DNA of 47,182 nt, taken from positions 1 to 47,182 of the forward strand of contig NZ_JAFKRH010000028.1 of NCBI RefSeq assembly GCF_019038465.1, given 5' to 3'. Position numbers and translations under genes: made by a program. Of the stretch, positions 1-7,953 are shown piece by piece. Source of the DNA: Synechococcus sp. CCY 0621 (GTDB lineage: Bacteria > Cyanobacteriota > Cyanobacteriia > PCC-6307 > Cyanobiaceae). Numbering within the stretch: position 1 is the first letter of the stretch; each line of letters opens with the position of its first letter. A model generated the notes under the pieces. It was not told the origin of the DNA, made no database searches, and was given only the letters and a program-made list of their open reading frames with translations.

Positions 1-1
1 G

Positions 2-121
2 AGTAGCAGTAATCCCGTGGTGGCAATTAACTCCTCGGGTGCATTGGCTCTGGAATCGTCCTTTGGTCTTGATCTCAACGGGGATAGTTTGATCGGCTCT
101 TTAGGTCCTGTCATTGTGTGA
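2..121 (+). CDS. C-terminal end of a probable extracellular Trp-rich-domain protein (partial)
   Basis: The reading frame is open from the left edge and ends at a TGA at 119-121, giving 39 residues. The end of the peptide reads LESSFGLDLNGDSLIG followed by a short tail. This matches, from memory, the end of the tryptophan-rich C-terminal domain first described in Synechocystis (W_rich_C), whose copies close with a phenylalanine-glycine pair and a DxNGDxxxG calcium-loop-like motif. Such domains sit on large secreted or surface proteins. Everything upstream is outside the window, so the function of the whole protein cannot be stated. Base composition here is lower in GC than in the neighbouring genes. 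Confidence 0.55.
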   Translation, partial: SSSNPVVAINSSGALALESSFGLDLNGDSLIGSLGPVIV

Positions 122-161
122 GCTAGGCCCGGCATAGTTATTCTTGTCTTCAGCCATTCAT

Positions 162-989
162 TCACTCATTGTATTGTCGCCGGGTGGTATTTAGTTGTGG
201 CCCCTTGCTGAGAACCCACAGCAAAGCCCCCAGCCCCAGCCAACCCACCACCCCACCGATGGGGTTGGGATGGGCACCACCCGGACCCGCCAGCCAGGCA
301 GAAGCCGTTGGGGCCAGGTCCAGCAAGCCGCCCTGCAGCAGAAACCAGCCTCCCACCAGGCCTCCGTGCAAGCCCACAGCCCCCCACAGCACACCGCCAT
401 CGGCGCGCCGTTGCAGGGCCAGGGCCAGCCCCAGCATCGTCAGGCCGCCCAGCAGCCCCACGGCACCGACGGGACCCAAGTTGAAGCGGGTGTGCACAAG
501 GCTGAAGACCAGAGCCTGGCCCCACAGGGCAGGGCTGGTGCCCAGATGCAGTTCCAGTTCCCCCCAGAGCCAGCCGCGGAACAGCAACTCCTCGGCGAAT
601 CCCACACCGAGTAACAGGGCCATCCCATTGAGCAGTTGGGGTGCGCTGAGTGATCCGTGCCAGAACGCCTGACCGCTGGTCAGAAGGACAACGGTCACCA
701 GGGCCAGCAGCAGGCCTGCCTTGAGCAGCCCCCGCAGGAAAGCCTGCGCAACCAAGGCGGGGGCCGCCGTGACCCCAAGCCGGCGCCACGGTCTTCTCTC
801 TGCCCAGACCCGCTGGATGCGCAGGGGCAGGCTGAGCAGCAACAGCAGCAGCGCCAGTGCTGTGCCGACCAGATCCAGCCGATCGCGAGGGATCGCTGGT
901 GTCAGCAGCCCCAGCGGCTGCACCAACAGCCAGCCCAACCCGTAAAGCATCGGCACGTAAAGCAGGGTGCCAATCCAGCGGGGGCGCAC
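162..989 (-). CDS. CPBP family intramembrane metalloprotease
   Basis: This 275-residue polytopic membrane protein has about seven hydrophobic segments. It carries the CPBP (CAAX protease and bacteriocin-processing, ABI) signature: EExxxR at residues 133-138 (EELLFR), FxxxH at 162-166 and a further conserved His at 208. These are the metal-binding and catalytic positions of the family, which cleaves membrane-associated substrates; the substrate here is unknown. The start is a GTG directly after the clpS stop (TGAGTG on the minus strand), so the two genes are probably co-transcribed and translationally coupled. Linkage to clpS would fit a shared role in protein turnover, but that is inference. 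Confidence 0.85.
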   Translation of the reverse strand: MRPRWIGTLLYVPMLYGLGWLLVQPLGLLTPAIPRDRLDLVGTALALLLLLLSLPLRIQRVWAERRPWRRLGVTAAPALVAQAFLRGLLKAGLLLALVTVVLLTSGQAFWHGSLSAPQLLNGMALLLGVGFAEELLFRGWLWGELELHLGTSPALWGQALVFSLVHTRFNLGPVGAVGLLGGLTMLGLALALQRRADGGVLWGAVGLHGGLVGGWFLLQGGLLDLAPTASAWLAGPGGAHPNPIGGVVGWLGLGALLWVLSKGPQLNTTRRQYNE

Positions 990-1388
990 TCAGGCCTCCG
1001 GTTCGATCGTGCTGGTGAGGCCCTTGGCCTTGAGGGTTTCGCTGTAGAACTCCGCCGGCTCCAGATCGCAGACGATCACCAGTCCCACGCCGGTGTTATG
1101 GGCTTCCAGCATCACGGCGATGGCATCCTGCTCGCTCAGGGAGGGCACCACCTGGCGCAGGGTATTCACCACGTATTCCATGCTGTTCACGGGATCGTTG
1201 TGAAGCAGCACCTTGTAGCGGGGCGAGGTCTTGCGCACCCGCTCCGGCGCCTTCTCGATCACGGCGGCGCCCCCCGGGGATCGGGTGGGGGTTTCGGTCG
1301 CCGCCGGGTTTTCGTTCAGGAACCCGGAGCGGGGGCTCAGGAGCCACGAAGCGTGGGGAGGTTGGCGACAGGGCTGAAGGACGGACAT
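990..1388 (-). CDS. clpS: ATP-dependent Clp protease adaptor ClpS
   Basis: ClpS delivers N-degron substrates to the Clp protease. The conserved core is obvious: SPRYKVLLHNDPVNSMEYVV, then MLEAHNTGVGLVIVCDLEPA. It holds the HNDPVNSMEYV segment that forms the N-degron pocket and the helix that contacts the Clp chaperone. The start is uncertain. The frame is open up to an ATG at 1535, but those extra residues are unlike the family. I chose the ATG at 1388 (132 aa). A GTG at 1262 would give 90 aa, close to the usual family length, but would drop a few N-terminal residues that resemble marine Synechococcus ClpS as I recall it. No clear Shine-Dalgarno sequence decides between them. The gene is followed directly by the CPBP protease gene. 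Confidence 0.9.
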   Translation of the reverse strand: MSVLQPCRQPPHASWLLSPRSGFLNENPAATETPTRSPGGAAVIEKAPERVRKTSPRYKVLLHNDPVNSMEYVVNTLRQVVPSLSEQDAIAVMLEAHNTGVGLVIVCDLEPAEFYSETLKAKGLTSTIEPEA

Positions 1389-1619
1389 GGACGGAGCCGT
1401 CAGAAAGGTTTTCAAGTTTAGGGAGCAACCCAGCAAGGATGGACTCCTCATGCCCATCGGAGCAAAGCCAGAGGCAATGCTACGGGAGCGCATTTCATCG
1501 GTTTTCTCCTCTGGAACATGGTCAACCCTACCCATGACATTCCCCCTTAGAGAGAGATGCCTAACATTGTGTGGTATTCATGTCCCAACTGGCCGCTCAA
1601 GATGGAGAGGCTTAATTGA

Positions 1620-3557
1620 TTGCTAATCATTGCGAATCTAGGCGTTATGCAACTCAGCCGTCTTCGAATAAAGCCTGGGCTGCTCGGCTGCTTGGCACTG
1701 ATGCCGGCTGGTCTGGCTCTGTGGTTCGTGCTGGTGCGGGGATTGCCTATCCCAGTAGGGGATCAATGGTGGGATACGACTTACCTGGTCATCAAGGCTC
1801 GAACCAATGACTTGCAAATTGAAGACTATCTCATGTTCTACGAGGGGCATCGGCCTGCGCTGATCCGCATGCTGGCTGTCGCTTCTGTCTATCTAAGTGG
1901 TCATTGTCTATTTATCCTGAATCTGACGACTTGGTTTGTTGCGGTTATCAACCTTTGTCTGTTGTGGATTCTCTTCTCTCCTGCCGGTCTTCCAGGCGTG
2001 CATCTGACGCCCAATGTGAGGTCGTTGGCGATGCTGCTCTTTTCGCTGATCTTGTTCACTCTCTACCACCAACAAGGCTGGATTGATTACTACTTTTCGA
2101 CCTATTCTCTTAGTTTCCTTTTCTTGCTGGTTTCAGCGGTTGTCATATCGAGATCTTCCGGTGGATGGTTTTCACTTCTCCTGTTGATTTGTCTTGCGAT
2201 ACTTTCTTGCTTATCGCTGGGGTTGGGCCTTGGAGTTTGGGTCGCCACTCCCATCATGGCCTTGGGATTCCCTAAGTATAGAAAGCCTGAATACCTACTG
2301 CTTTGGGCGTTGGCTGGGTGCCTGTTCCTCTATTGGTACGCTCATCCGTTGTTGATTCAGAAGAGCCTCTCTGCGCTAAAAGTCTGGCCCTTGCAAGGAT
2401 CTTCTGGGAACGTTCAGAATCTTCGCGCAGATCTGGTGTATCTGCCGATAAAGATACTCGCCGCGATGACGCGATTTGTGTCATTCTTTCTGTCGCGAAG
2501 ATTTATGGGCACGACAGGTCTTTGGGACAAGGTCTCGATCATGCTCTCCTTGGCTGCGTTTGGTCTCCTTGTATGCAACCTGGTGAAGCTGTTCAGAGCG
2601 AATCACTCGGAAGTTTCTTCCTTATGGGGAGGTCTGGCCGCTTTTTCCTTGATTGGCTCCATTTTAATCTATGCGAGCAGAGGAGACTTACTGCCTGCTG
2701 AAAGGCACAGTCCTTGTAGCGACGGATTCTGGTTGGCTCTTGTTGCGACAACACTAGTTGTTGGTATTGATAAAGCTGGCGCTTCCCCGTCGGCGGCGCG
2801 CTTCCCAGTGACGGGGGTCTTTCCCTGGTTGATTCTTTCGTTAGTAAGCGTGGCGAGCGTGGTAAAAGATGTATTCGTCCTCCTTGCTCCTCCGACCTTT
2901 CCAGAATCTTGTATTCGTTGTGCGCGAGATTATGCTTTCAGCAGAGATCAGTGCTTGAGAAGTTGTTTCCGGTATGCAGATGAGCAAAGCCTTTATCAGA
3001 TGACGCTTCTCGGTCTTGCTGGCCTGAATTCAGAGAATCCACCTTTCCGTATCAGCTCCACAGGGCCGTCAAAAGTGGTTGTGATGATGCCCGACCGATT
3101 CACGGCAGAGATCGTCTTGCGAAGTGCGTTTGGCTCGTCCTTGAACAAATCGTTCTCATCTTACTCTCCTGCGAGAGAACAATGGAAGAAGCCGCATGCC
3201 GCTGGATCTTTCTACGAAGACCATCGCGCCCTGCCCAAACAAAGTCTTGCCAAGAGTCAATACTTTACGAGTCTTGAAACGTTGGTACGGCACGTCTTGC
3301 TTTCCCGTTCAGGGGATAGGCCCATTCTTGTGCTCTCCGCTGATGAAGTAGAGGCCGAGGCCGGAATGCTGTCTAGAGAGCTGCAGCGTATCGGATGGAG
3401 AATGAGGACTTCAGAGATTTACAGACTATCTCCAACTTCCAGGGGATTTCATCTGACATGCTTCTCTTCCGCGCGATCTGCCTCCGACTCGAATGTTGGA
3501 GATGAGTGTGCGGGAGTCCAACTGAAAGCTTTCCGAGGGATTCGTAGCTCGAATTGA
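1620..3557 (+). CDS. Polytopic membrane protein resembling GT-C glycosyltransferases, unknown function
   Basis: This 645-residue protein has about ten hydrophobic segments in its first 400 residues and a soluble C-terminal third. The first extracytoplasmic loop after TM1 has an acidic motif, GDQWWD at 47-52, followed by a downstream EGHRP at 75-79. That resembles the pattern of bacterial GT-C-like membrane proteins, in which an acidic pair precedes an EHR-type motif. No specific family is certain and no substrate can be named. The start is a TTG at 1620 preceded by GGAGAGG at 1604-1610, a well-spaced ribosome-binding site; an ATG at 1647 is the alternative. The gene is markedly AT-richer and uses more A/T-ending codons than every neighbour, suggesting acquisition by transfer. 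It converges on dapL. Confidence 0.7.
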   Translation: MLIIANLGVMQLSRLRIKPGLLGCLALMPAGLALWFVLVRGLPIPVGDQWWDTTYLVIKARTNDLQIEDYLMFYEGHRPALIRMLAVASVYLSGHCLFILNLTTWFVAVINLCLLWILFSPAGLPGVHLTPNVRSLAMLLFSLILFTLYHQQGWIDYYFSTYSLSFLFLLVSAVVISRSSGGWFSLLLLICLAILSCLSLGLGLGVWVATPIMALGFPKYRKPEYLLLWALAGCLFLYWYAHPLLIQKSLSALKVWPLQGSSGNVQNLRADLVYLPIKILAAMTRFVSFFLSRRFMGTTGLWDKVSIMLSLAAFGLLVCNLVKLFRANHSEVSSLWGGLAAFSLIGSILIYASRGDLLPAERHSPCSDGFWLALVATTLVVGIDKAGASPSAARFPVTGVFPWLILSLVSVASVVKDVFVLLAPPTFPESCIRCARDYAFSRDQCLRSCFRYADEQSLYQMTLLGLAGLNSENPPFRISSTGPSKVVVMMPDRFTAEIVLRSAFGSSLNKSFSSYSPAREQWKKPHAAGSFYEDHRALPKQSLAKSQYFTSLETLVRHVLLSRSGDRPILVLSADEVEAEAGMLSRELQRIGWRMRTSEIYRLSPTSRGFHLTCFSSARSASDSNVGDECAGVQLKAFRGIRSSN

Positions 3558-3611
3558 TTATGCTTTCAATCGATGCCCGAAGTGTAGCTTTGAACTGGTA
3601 TCTTCTGAATC

Positions 3612-4838
3612 TCAAAGCTCCCGGATCCGGCGCATCGCCTCGTCGACGTTGGCGCGGGAGTTGAACGCCGACAGGCGGAAATAGCCTTCTCCGGCGGCCC
3701 CGAAGCCGCTGCCTGGGGTGCCCACCACATGGGCCTTGCCGAGCAGATGGTCGAAGAAGCCCCAGGAATCCAGTCCGTCGGGGGTCTTGATCCACACGTA
3801 GGGGGCCTGCTCGCCGCCGTAAACCTGCAGCCCGGCGGCCGCCAGTTCACGGCGGATGATGGCCGCATTCTCCATGTAGAACCCAACCAGGGCCCGCACC
3901 TGTTCCTGGCCTTTCGGGGAGTACACCGCCTCGGCCCCCCGCTGCACGATGTAGCTCACCCCGTTGAACTTGGTGCTCTGGCGCCGGTTCCACAGACCCC
4001 ACAGCTCCACCGGCTCGCCGGCCGCCGATCGGCCGGTGAGCCCCCGGGGCACCACGGTGAAGGCGCAGCGGGTGCCGGTGAAGCCGGCGTTCTTGGAGAA
4101 GGAGCGGAACTCGATCGCGCAGCGTCGCGCCCCTTCGATCTCGTAGATGGAGTGGGGCAGCTCGGGATCGGTGATGAACGCCTCGTAGGCGGCGTCAAAC
4201 AGGATCAGGGCGTCGTGGGCCAGGGCATAGTCCACCCATTGCTTCAGCTGCTCCTGGGTGGCAACGGCACCGGTCGGATTGTTGGGGAAGCAGAGGTAGA
4301 TCAGGTCGACCGGCTGCTCCGGCAGGGGGGCGACAAAACCGTTGGCGGCGGTGATCGGCAGGTAGGTGAGTCCCCCATAGCGTCCGCCGGCGTCGGCCTC
4401 GCCGGTGCGGCCCGCCATCACGTTGCTGTCCACGTACACCGGGTAGACCGGATCGGTGACGGCGATGCGGTTGCCGGCCCCGAGGATGTCGAGGATGTTG
4501 CTGCTGTCGCACTTGGAGCCGTCGGAGACGAAGATCTCCTCGGCGCTCACCTCGCAGCCGCGGGACTGGAAGTCGTGGCGGGCGATGGCCTCCCGCAGCC
4601 AGGCGTAGCCCTGCTCGGGACCGTAGCCGTGGAAGCCCTCCCTGGTGCCCATGGCCTCAATGGCCTGCTTCATCGCCTCGCGGCAGGCCGCCGGCAGCGG
4701 TTCGGTGACGTCGCCGATGCCCAGGCGGATCACGGGAGCCTCGGGATGGGCCTCGCTGAAGGCCTTGACGCGTCGGGCGATCTCGGGGAACAGATAGCCC
4801 GCCTTGAGCTTGAGATAGCTGTCGTTGACCTGAACCAT
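3612..4838 (-). CDS. dapL: LL-diaminopimelate aminotransferase
   Basis: This 408-residue fold-type I PLP aminotransferase converts tetrahydrodipicolinate to LL-diaminopimelate in one step. It is the route to meso-DAP and lysine used by cyanobacteria, plants and Chlamydia. The opening sequence [17 protein letters not shown], then [12 protein letters not shown], is diagnostic of DapL. Other motifs are FPNNPTG at 184-190, the PLP-contacting Asp in LFDAAYEAF (D215) and the Schiff-base Lys249 in [10 protein letters not shown]. Length matches the family (about 410). The ATG at 4838 is the first in frame. The gene is divergent from the radical SAM gene, with 93 bases between them for both promoters; I see no strong promoter there. 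Confidence 0.96.
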   Translation of the reverse strand: MVQVNDSYLKLKAGYLFPEIARRVKAFSEAHPEAPVIRLGIGDVTEPLPAACREAMKQAIEAMGTREGFHGYGPEQGYAWLREAIARHDFQSRGCEVSAEEIFVSDGSKCDSSNILDILGAGNRIAVTDPVYPVYVDSNVMAGRTGEADAGGRYGGLTYLPITAANGFVAPLPEQPVDLIYLCFPNNPTGAVATQEQLKQWVDYALAHDALILFDAAYEAFITDPELPHSIYEIEGARRCAIEFRSFSKNAGFTGTRCAFTVVPRGLTGRSAAGEPVELWGLWNRRQSTKFNGVSYIVQRGAEAVYSPKGQEQVRALVGFYMENAAIIRRELAAAGLQVYGGEQAPYVWIKTPDGLDSWGFFDHLLGKAHVVGTPGSGFGAAGEGYFRLSAFNSRANVDEAMRRIREL

Positions 4839-4931
4839 GGGAGGGAAGCGGAAGGCGTGGCGGCTGGGCGTGGCGGCATCTTCCTATGGCGCGGTGCGGC
4901 CTGCCTACCATCGGTTTCCAGCCCGCAGGCC

Positions 4932-7577
4932 ATGGCCTTGACCGTTGCGCCGATCGACTTCGCCGCGCTGGTGGACAGCAGCATCTCCCGCCCGGCCCGC
5001 TATCTGGGCAACGAGCGGGGGGTGGAGCCCCGGGACTGGTCGGCCGCCCGGGTGCGCTGGGCCCTCACCTATCCGGAGGTCTACGAGGTCGGCGCCAGCA
5101 ACCTCGGCCACGTACTGCTCTATTCCATCCTCAACGCCGTCCCCGGCCAGCTCTGCGATCGCGCCTACCTGCCGGCGCCCGATCTGGCGGTCCGGCTGCG
5201 GGAGCGGAACGCGCCCCTGTTCGCGGTGGAAAGCCACCGCCCCCTGGCCGCCTTCGACATCCTCGGCTTCAGCCTCAGCTACGAACTCGGCGGCACCAAC
5301 ATCCTCGAGATGCTGGATCTGGCCGGCATCCCGATCCGTGCCGCCGACCGGGGCGACCTTCCCCTGGACGATCCTGAGGCACCGCCACTGATCTTCGCCG
5401 GCGGACCCACCGCCACCGGTAACCCCGAGCCCTTCGCGCCGTTCTTCGATTTCCTGGCCCTGGGGGACGGCGAGGAGCTGCTGCCCGAGATCGGCCTGGT
5501 GGTGGCCGAGGGTCGCGCTGCCGGCCTGGGCCGCCGGGCCCTGCTGCGGGATCTGGCCGAGGTGCCGGGGGTCTACGTCCCGTCCCTGTATGCGCCAGGG
5601 CCCGATGGGGTGAGCCTGCTGCCGCTGGAGCCCGGCCTGACCCCCCGGATCCAGCGGCGCACCGCCACCCCCATGCCCCACTACGCCATGGGCCTGGTTC
5701 CCCACATCGAAACCGTCCACGACCGGCTCACCGTGGAGATCCGCCGCGGCTGCACCCGTGGCTGCCGCTTCTGCCAGCCGGGGATGCTGACGCGCCCGGC
5801 CCGGGATGTGGAGCCCGAGGCGGTCATCGAGGCGGTGGAGGAGGGCATGCTGCGCACCGGCTACAGCGACTTCTCCCTGCTCTCCCTCAGCTGCAGCGAT
5901 TACCTGTCCCTGCCGGCGGTGGGGGTGGAGCTGCGCAACCGGCTGGCGGAACACAACGTCAGCCTCACCCTGCCCAGCCAGCGGGTCGACCGCTTTGACG
6001 ATTCCATCGCCCACATCCTTGGCGGCACCCGCCGGGCCGGGCTCACCTTCGCCCCCGAAGCAGGCACCCAGCGCCTGCGGGACATCGTCAACAAGGGACT
6101 CACCGATGCGGAACTGCTGCGCGGCCTCCGCACCGCCATGGAGAACGGCTACACCCGGGTGAAGCTCTATTTCATGATCGGCCTGCCGGGCGAGACCGAC
6201 GCCGACGTGCTCGGCATCGTCGACACCTGCCGCGCGTTGCAGCATCAGTGCCGTGATCTGGGCCGGCTGCAGCTCAACCTGACGATCAGCAATTTCACCC
6301 CCAAGCCCCACACGCCGTTCCAGTGGCACAGCGTGTCCACGGCGGAGTTCCGGCGCCGGCAGCAGCTGTTGCGCGACGCCCTGAGGCCGCTGCGGGGCAT
6401 CAAGACCAACTACACCGATGTGCGGCTGTCGGCGGTGGAGGACTTCGTCGGCCGCGGTGACCGGCGGCTGGCGCCGGTGATCGAGGCGGCCTGGCGGGCG
6501 GGAGCCGGTCTGGATGCCTGGTTCGAATCGGCCGAGCGCACCCATGCCGCCTGGACCGGCGCCATCGAGGCGGCTGGCCTGGGGGGCTCCTACCGCGCCC
6601 TGGAAATGGGCGGCTGGAGTGCGGCGGAGGCCTTCGCCGCCGGCGATCTCGAGGCCTTCTGCCGTCAGCCGCTCCCCTGGGACCACATCGATTCCGGCGT
6701 CGACAAGACCTGGCTGGCGGAGGACCTCCGTCGGGCCCTGGCGGCGGCGGTGGTGCCGGATTGTTCCTTCGAGGGCTGCAGCAGCTGCGGCGTCTGCGGC
6801 CCTGAGCTGGGCCACAACGTGGTGATCCCGGCGCCCCCGGTTCCGCCGCCGATCCCGCCACGGGCCCCGGCCAGCGAAAGGGTCTGCCGGCTGCGCTTCG
6901 GCTTCGCCAAGACCGGCTCCCTGGCCCTGATCAGCCACCTGGACACGCTGCGCCTGCTGGAGCGAGCCCTGAGGCGCAGCGGCCTGCCGGTGAGCTTCAC
7001 GGGCGGATTCCACCCCCTGCCGCGGCTGCAGGTGGCGCTGCCCCTGCCCCTGGGGGTGGAGGGCCTGGGCGAGTGGCTCGACCTCGACTTCGCCGCCCCG
7101 ATCGATCCGGAGACGGCCCGCCAGCGCCTGCAGGGGGAACTCAGCGACGAGCTGAGCTTGCATTCGGTCCAGGCCATGCCCCTGGCGACCCCTGGCCTGG
7201 CCCAGCAGATCCGCGCCGCCCACTGGCGGATGGCCCTGCTGCCGGCGCCCGGTCTGCCGGCTCCGGTGCCGTCCCAGTGGTCGGCTGCCATCGCTGCGCT
7301 GCTGGAGGCCACCACCCTGCCCTGGCAGGACCAGGACAAGAAGGGCCGCCCCCGCCAGCGGGACTGCCGCCCCTACCTGCTCGCCCTCCGGGCGGTGCCT
7401 CTGGAGGACCAGTTGCCGGGAGGGCCGGGGTTGGTGCTGGATCTGGAGGCCGCCGTGGATTCCCAGGGCCGCAGCCTGCGGCCCGAACATCTGCGCCATT
7501 GGCTGGGCGAGTCGCTGGGCCGGCCCCTGGTCCTGGGGCCGGTCCAGCGCCGTTGCCTTCGGCTGGACGCATGCTAA
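4932..7577 (+). CDS. B12-binding-type radical SAM protein fused to a DUF2344 domain (TIGR03960/TIGR03936-like)
   Basis: This 881-residue protein has an N-terminal cobalamin-binding-like region (1-250), then a radical SAM core with the cluster motif C274-x3-C278-x2-C281 in RRGCTRGCRFCQPG. A second cysteine cluster, CSFEGCSSCGVC, begins near residue 611. A DUF2344 domain follows (about 650-870), beginning LRFGFAKTGSLALISHLDTL. In many bacteria these two parts are separate neighbouring genes; here they are one chain. The gene directly precedes RNase E, a linkage I know from other bacteria, so a role in RNA or ribosome modification is often suspected but is unproven. The ATG at 4932 is chosen because similarity begins there; the frame stays open further upstream across dapL, antisense to it. 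Confidence 0.88.
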   Translation: MALTVAPIDFAALVDSSISRPARYLGNERGVEPRDWSAARVRWALTYPEVYEVGASNLGHVLLYSILNAVPGQLCDRAYLPAPDLAVRLRERNAPLFAVESHRPLAAFDILGFSLSYELGGTNILEMLDLAGIPIRAADRGDLPLDDPEAPPLIFAGGPTATGNPEPFAPFFDFLALGDGEELLPEIGLVVAEGRAAGLGRRALLRDLAEVPGVYVPSLYAPGPDGVSLLPLEPGLTPRIQRRTATPMPHYAMGLVPHIETVHDRLTVEIRRGCTRGCRFCQPGMLTRPARDVEPEAVIEAVEEGMLRTGYSDFSLLSLSCSDYLSLPAVGVELRNRLAEHNVSLTLPSQRVDRFDDSIAHILGGTRRAGLTFAPEAGTQRLRDIVNKGLTDAELLRGLRTAMENGYTRVKLYFMIGLPGETDADVLGIVDTCRALQHQCRDLGRLQLNLTISNFTPKPHTPFQWHSVSTAEFRRRQQLLRDALRPLRGIKTNYTDVRLSAVEDFVGRGDRRLAPVIEAAWRAGAGLDAWFESAERTHAAWTGAIEAAGLGGSYRALEMGGWSAAEAFAAGDLEAFCRQPLPWDHIDSGVDKTWLAEDLRRALAAAVVPDCSFEGCSSCGVCGPELGHNVVIPAPPVPPPIPPRAPASERVCRLRFGFAKTGSLALISHLDTLRLLERALRRSGLPVSFTGGFHPLPRLQVALPLPLGVEGLGEWLDLDFAAPIDPETARQRLQGELSDELSLHSVQAMPLATPGLAQQIRAAHWRMALLPAPGLPAPVPSQWSAAIAALLEATTLPWQDQDKKGRPRQRDCRPYLLALRAVPLEDQLPGGPGLVLDLEAAVDSQGRSLRPEHLRHWLGESLGRPLVLGPVQRRCLRLDAC

Positions 7578-7953
7578 GTTCGCCCTAGACAGATACAGGA
7601 ATCGCAGGGATCCTCCCCTTCGTCCTGCTCTGCCCAGACGCTTCTGCAACAGGGATGCTTTCTAGAAGCTCCTCCGCGTAAGCGCGATTTAAGTCAACAC
7701 TGCTTGGTTCGGTCTTCGTTGCTTCGCATCGGGAAGGGACGTCATCCCTTCCGCCACGCTGCCGGCCCGACGACGTCTTATCCCTTCTCAGGCTCCTGGT
7801 TTCAGGAGTTTGTACCAGGCAAACAGCCGATTCCATTGTTACCGGAGTCCGGTCTGTTCCTTTCCAGTGGCTGCGCGACCGTCACGGTCGGCGTCCGATT
7901 CCTTCCCTCCACCTGCCCTCTGGCAGGGCTCCACCGAGCCCACCATCTCTTCC
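7578..7953 (+). promoter_or_regulatory. Long structured 5' leader of the RNase E gene
   Basis: These 376 bases between the radical SAM gene and rne hold no credible gene. They contain four compact inverted repeats: GGAAGGGA/TCCCTTCC (7732-7739 with 7745-7752, loop CGTCA), CTCCTG/CAGGAG (7793-7798 with 7803-7808, loop GTTT), ACCGGA/TCCGGT (7841-7853, one-base centre) and CGACCG/CGGTCG (7876-7881 with 7885-7890, loop TCA). Long rne leaders that RNase E itself cleaves to control its own level are established in E. coli, and long leaders are reported in cyanobacteria. An autoregulatory role here is inference. The promoter was not identified. Confidence 0.55.

Noticed and set aside
1389-1535. An N-terminal extension of ClpS starting at 1535
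   Set aside because: The extra residues are unlike ClpS and would give 181 residues for a protein usually near 100.
4905-7649. A 914-codon minus-strand open frame opposite the radical SAM gene
   Set aside because: It mirrors a recognised protein gene, has low-complexity Gln/Gly/Ala-rich content and no recognisable domain; long antisense frames are expected in such GC-rich DNA.
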